Source: Tubiluchus corallicola
Taxonomy: Eukaryota; Priapulida; Priapulimorpha; Priapulimorphida; Tubiluchidae
Direction of reading: 5' to 3'
Assembly: GCA_030141605.1 (NCBI GenBank)
Contig: JAQGDQ010000069.1
Span: forward strand, 191,126 to 255,125
DNA: 64,000 nt
This document shows positions 60,571-64,000 of the stretch, in pieces. Position 1 is the stretch's first letter. The number at the start of each line of letters is the position of its first letter. The notes beneath the pieces were generated by a model, which saw only the letters and a list, made by a program, of their open reading frames with translations, did no database searches and had not been told where the DNA came from. A program made the position numbers and the translations under genes.

Positions 60571-62054
60571 ATGAACCAAAATTATTTCAAATATCGCCTG
60601 AGATACTTCATACCCAGATTACTCATGTTCAAATGCTACAGGTGCGTCCAAAACTTCTTCCTAGTTCTGCTACAGTTTTAAGGGTGGGTGCTAGAACTCG
60701 CTATTCATTTAGATATGTGGGAAAACTTTAGTTTTACTGATTTTTACTGAAATCTTTACAAAATTCACGTTTACTTACAGTCAGAAATCTAGTTTAATTG
60801 GAAGCCAAATGTGGGACAGGCATTTTACCATCGTCAAGCTTTTTTACTTCTAGAGCCATTTATTATTAAACTTAGATCTGTCAATAAAATTACGGTAATG
60901 ACACGTTCTTACACAATGCTGGTTACAGTACAAGACGTGCAACAGATTCCACATTATAAACATTTCCAGTTGATTAGATGGTAACAATTGTTTAACATTT
61001 ATTTTGCAGATTTCAGAGAAGTTGGCAATGTATTTGGCTAATATTCGTCTTTGTATTTCTTTGTGTTGTGATAAGTGTCGACAAACTTGACAAGTCTCAA
61101 AAAAATCCGGAACTTAGAAAATTTTTTAGGCAAAATGACGATAATTTCTTATTGTCTGTAAGTGAGAAAAACTTAACCGTAGATGACGTTTATTGTGGAC
61201 AAGCATGTGATATAATTGGGCGCCACTTCCGCCAGTCACCCGGATTGGAGTATACAATCCTACATAAGGATTTTGACTGTCCTTCAATTATGCAACGGCT
61301 GTTTTTAGAGAAACCAGCAAAAGAATGGCCACCACCCCGCGAACCTCCAAAAGAACTACGGGATGAGTTTACTATGCATGGGAAGATGCCACTAGTTCTG
61401 AGGTCACAATGGTACTTTGCTAGTAACTATGCAAAGACTAAGAAGGAAAACTTTTTTAACGAGTCGTTCATTACCAATCTGCAGAAACTAGCACAGGATG
61501 GGCAAAACATTTCGGTTTATGGCCGCGATGCAATGGAAGTTGTCCAGGAGGCTTTTGACATGTACACTGACGAAATCATTGGAAAACATGCTTTTGTTGT
61601 AGGCACGGAATACCCTTGGGTTGAAGCATTGTTACTCAACGCCAACGTTGGTCACGTGACGACAATGGATTACAGTGACTTGGTATCATCACATCCCAAG
61701 ATAACTGCGATTCTGCCTCAAAAGCTGGCGCAGCGATACCTGAGACATCCGAAGCCAATGTTTGATTTTGGTGTCAGTTACTCCTCTATGGAGCATAGTG
61801 GATTGGGACGTTATGGCGATGCTCTAAATCCAAATGGTGACCTGGAGGCCATGGCACAAGCATGGTGTTTGGTGAAACCGGGTGGTTATTTCTTTTTAAA
61901 CGTAGAGTCTGATCATGGCAGCAGTTACTTGGCATGGAATGCCCACAGAGTTTATGGAACAGAAAGACTGAAACATTTGACTGCCAATTGGAATGTAACC
62001 ACCATATTACATCAAAAAGGACAAATTGTCAGAGTTATGCAAAAAATAGAGTGA
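60571..62054 (+). CDS. DUF268 type II membrane protein
   Basis: Exons 60571-60641 and 61010-62054 join through a GTGCGT...TTGCAG intron to give 371 residues. The large exon lacks an early in-frame ATG (61068 is a GTG), so the small first exon, starting MNQNYFKYRLRYF, supplies the start. Residues about 29-47 (WQCIWLIFVFVFLCVVISV) form a signal anchor after a basic cytosolic tail, placing the rest in the lumen or outside. The C-terminal two thirds match the DUF268 family known from Caenorhabditis and other eukaryotes: VYGRDAMEVVQEAFDMYTDE, VGTEYPWVEALLLNANV, TMDYSDLVSSHPKI, FDFGVSYSSMEHSGLGRYGD and LVKPGGYFFLNVES. The last motifs resemble a class I methyltransferase fold, as in glycan-modifying enzymes, but no substrate is known. 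AATAAA lies at 62366-62371. Confidence 0.85.
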
Positions 62055-62128
62055 GTAATTTTATTTTCTGTTTAAAGTGGACAAAATCAAAAGATTACTA
62101 CTGATTGGGAGTAATGGGTTATCACGTT

Positions 62129-62344
62129 TTACTGGGTTACCCAGATCAACACGGACATATTCCAGGCTTCTGGCAGTGACGAGATGAAGTCGCAACGAAA
62201 CTTTCCGCCGACATTAAGAGTTTCAACACATATCTGGTTAGCCCGAGGAGGAAGGAAATACAGATCGCTTATCTTGCAGTTATGAGGCATGTCTTGAACT
62301 CGTAACAATACTAATGAGTCACCAGGATCACACTCCTTCATCAT
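62129..62344 (-). CDS. Possible unknown ORF opposite the DUF268 3' region
   Basis: A 71-residue minus-strand frame starts with two ATGs and has coding-like composition: MMKECDPGDSLVLLRVQDM, then PHNCKISDLYFLPP, NVGGKFRCDF and SLPEAWNMSVLIWVTQ. It overlaps the presumed 3' untranslated region of the DUF268 gene. It may be a stray exon, an antisense frame or a transposon fragment. No family recognised and no clear splice partner. Confidence 0.25.
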   Translation of the reverse strand: MMKECDPGDSLVLLRVQDMPHNCKISDLYFLPPRANQICVETLNVGGKFRCDFISSLPEAWNMSVLIWVTQ

Positions 62345-62379
62345 CAGTTTGTGTACTTTTCAGTTAATAAATACATGTG

Positions 62380-63170
62380 CTTAATAACTCTTCTGAGTAA
62401 ATCTGCGAGTGATCCCATTTCTATAAATATTTTTCAATCTGTGTATGTACGTGTTTGAAATAAATGAAAAGCCAGAAAATTGTTACTTAACAGGCATCAT
62501 GACGAATCAAATTTTGCAACATTTACTCTTCGTAAAAATAAAATACATCGATATACCCTATACAAAAATAATGTACAATGCGTTACTTGGCAATATTCGA
62601 TTACGTCATAGAAGTTATATCACTGTAAACATAATATTAATTCGTGACGTCAGTGAAAGTCATTCAGTAGGATTGGTGGTGTGTCTAAGCCCTGCAGTAG
62701 CGTTTATTTGACTGGAATTTGACCCTAAAAGGTGCGCCACATTTAATTTGTTATGTCAAGCTGATTATGCATTACGTAACTAGACATACGTAATATTCAT
62801 GTATTATAACTCCCTGCTACTAGAGTCTGCCTAATAACAGTAATTCAAGAATCAACGGCTCCTCTTTTAATATAGGGTCAAATCCTTACTGGGACAGGAT
62901 AATATTTTAAGACTAAGAAGTCTGAATCCGCGCCATATGAATTAATGAACTGAACAAACAGGTAGTTCCGACTTCCTACTTTGTTCCTGAATACGGTACT
63001 TATTAAATATACCTAGCTGGCTAACCATTATTCAAGAAACTTTTTACAGCCGAGTCGAACAACTTTGTGAAACCGGCTATGAGCTACATTGCTAGCCTGT
63101 AATGCATTTTTGCCTAATTAACTTTAACAAGTTTCTCTAGGTCTTCAAACTTTTTCAAGAACGCACGTTT
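62380..63170. other. Intergenic spacer between DUF268 and PRAME/LRRC14-like genes
   Basis: No coding similarity seen. An acceptor-like TTTTCCTCAG at about 63168-63177 precedes the next gene's start, so a non-coding first exon may lie in this spacer. Confidence 0.4.
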
Positions 63171-63182
63171 TCCTCAGGTTCG

Positions 63183-64000
63183 ATGGCTTCATCATCAACT
63201 TCGATTGCTGACGCGGTATTGCAGCTCATCAAACCAACCATGCCATCTTTAATCAGTCTTTGCTCAAGTTGTCTGGTCGCAAACCACTCGATTTTTGGTC
63301 TTGTGATAAGAAATACAGATATCTTACCTGCAGCAGTCTACACACCCTTAATGAGAGCTGCTTTTCAGAAACGAGACAATTACATTGCACGAAAACTATT
63401 TTCGGCATGGCCAGAAGCCACTTTCTGTCTCCGTGACGTCATACCCGCAGCAGCAGAACATGAGCAGTCTGAGCTGGAGTCTTGGTTGCCCCCTTGCCAG
63501 CATCGTTGTCGAGAATACTTAGACAATGTGAGGAGCTGCTTTATGTCAATCGTGAAAAGTTTTAGGAAAGCTCTTCTACAGGGAGAATTGTCTCGCGAAC
63601 TGAGGTATTTGGATATAACTGGGCAGTATGTGGGAGATCAAATACTGGATGACATTGCCCGCTACATAGACAAAGTTAGTGTTTTAGCAAAACGTTATGG
63701 CCATCCCGTTAAATGTCTACACATCAATTTAGATTTATCAATATGTCGAGTGAGAAAACAAGAGTATCTGATAAGGACTCTGATGCATTGTCGTTTATCC
63801 TCTGAAGTTAGTCTGCTCATTCGTAAATTCAAGGCCACGTCTTTGTCTGCAGAGGCAATAATTAGCTTTTTGGCACCATTAGATATGTCACGAATTACCA
63901 GCTTAACCCTGAGACGTTGTGAGTTAGATGTAAACAAGCTGAAAAAGCCATTGCATATGCTTTCAGAGCTGAGGTCCTTAGATTTATCCTTCAATGACAT
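63183..64000 (+). CDS. PRAME/LRRC14-like leucine-rich-repeat protein, 5' part
   Basis: From the ATG at 63183 the frame stays open to the window edge, giving 272 residues. The N-terminus has the PRAME/LRRC14 arrangement: LPAAVYTPLMRAAFQKRDNY followed by ARKLFSAWPEATFCLRDV, matching the LPRELFPLLFKVAF...WPF region of LRRC14, then ELRYLDITGQYVGD matching its HALRVLDMTG segment. Leucine-rich repeats begin near the right end (ITSLTLRRCELDVNKLKKP, LSELRSLDLSFND). PRAME-family proteins are substrate receptors of CUL2 ubiquitin ligases, and vertebrate LRRC14 also dampens NF-kB signalling, both family knowledge. Orthology to LRRC14 specifically is not certain. The remaining LRRs lie outside the window. 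Confidence 0.85.
   Translation, partial: MASSSTSIADAVLQLIKPTMPSLISLCSSCLVANHSIFGLVIRNTDILPAAVYTPLMRAAFQKRDNYIARKLFSAWPEATFCLRDVIPAAAEHEQSELESWLPPCQHRCREYLDNVRSCFMSIVKSFRKALLQGELSRELRYLDITGQYVGDQILDDIARYIDKVSVLAKRYGHPVKCLHINLDLSICRVRKQEYLIRTLMHCRLSSEVSLLIRKFKATSLSAEAIISFLAPLDMSRITSLTLRRCELDVNKLKKPLHMLSELRSLDLSFND

Overview
The window looks like nuclear DNA of an invertebrate animal. It is AT-rich, its protein-coding genes are split by GT-AG introns, and the products are metazoan: a BTG/TOB antiproliferative protein, a synaptophysin-family vesicle protein, the ciliary nexin-dynein subunit DRC4/GAS8, proteasome subunit alpha-5, an ARMC10-like outer-mitochondrial protein and a PRAME/LRRC14-type protein. 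A short TTAGGG-type array, a decayed non-LTR retrotransposon and many small DNA transposons fit an animal genome. I cannot name the species. A tunicate or another non-vertebrate animal is plausible, but nothing in the sequence settles it. All exon structures are by-eye splice models with no transcript support.

Layout. Bases 1-221 (minus) hold the first part of a BTG gene cut by the window edge, with a CArG box and CRE-like sites upstream. Bases 7839-14318 (minus) hold a synaptophysin-like gene whose first coding exon was not found. Bases 20241-21710 (minus) hold DRC4 as one uninterrupted exon. Bases 24801-35912 (plus) hold PSMA5 in six exons. Its last intron (6.5 kb) contains, on the opposite strand, a complete two-exon leucine-rich-repeat (LRR) membrane protein and separate exons resembling a GDNF-receptor-alpha/GAS1 domain. 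Convergent to PSMA5, 36365-37978 (minus) encodes a second LRR surface protein made of two LRR+LRRCT modules. Bases 43613-48884 (minus) hold the seven-exon ARMC10-like gene, with a decayed reverse-transcriptase element just upstream of its start. Near 57 kb two tiny genes appear to diverge from a 69-base spacer. Bases 60571-62054 (plus) encode a DUF268 type II membrane protein. From 63183 a PRAME/LRRC14-like gene runs off the right edge.

Mobile DNA fills much of the rest. Four elements could be delimited by inverted ends, in three cases with clear target-site duplications: two hAT-type elements in PSMA5 introns (8-base duplications, 8/8 and 7/8 matches), an unclassified 798-base element with 37-base inverted ends and a perfect 8-base duplication, and a pogo/Tigger-type element flanked by TA. 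A large foldback element with 144-base internal repeats, a (GA)n tract of about 440 bases, and an inverted array around telomere-like repeats are also present.

The genes do not form one pathway. The most unusual feature is the pair of related LRR surface-protein genes around PSMA5, one nested in its intron and one just beyond its 3' end, together with possible receptor-like exons in the same intron.
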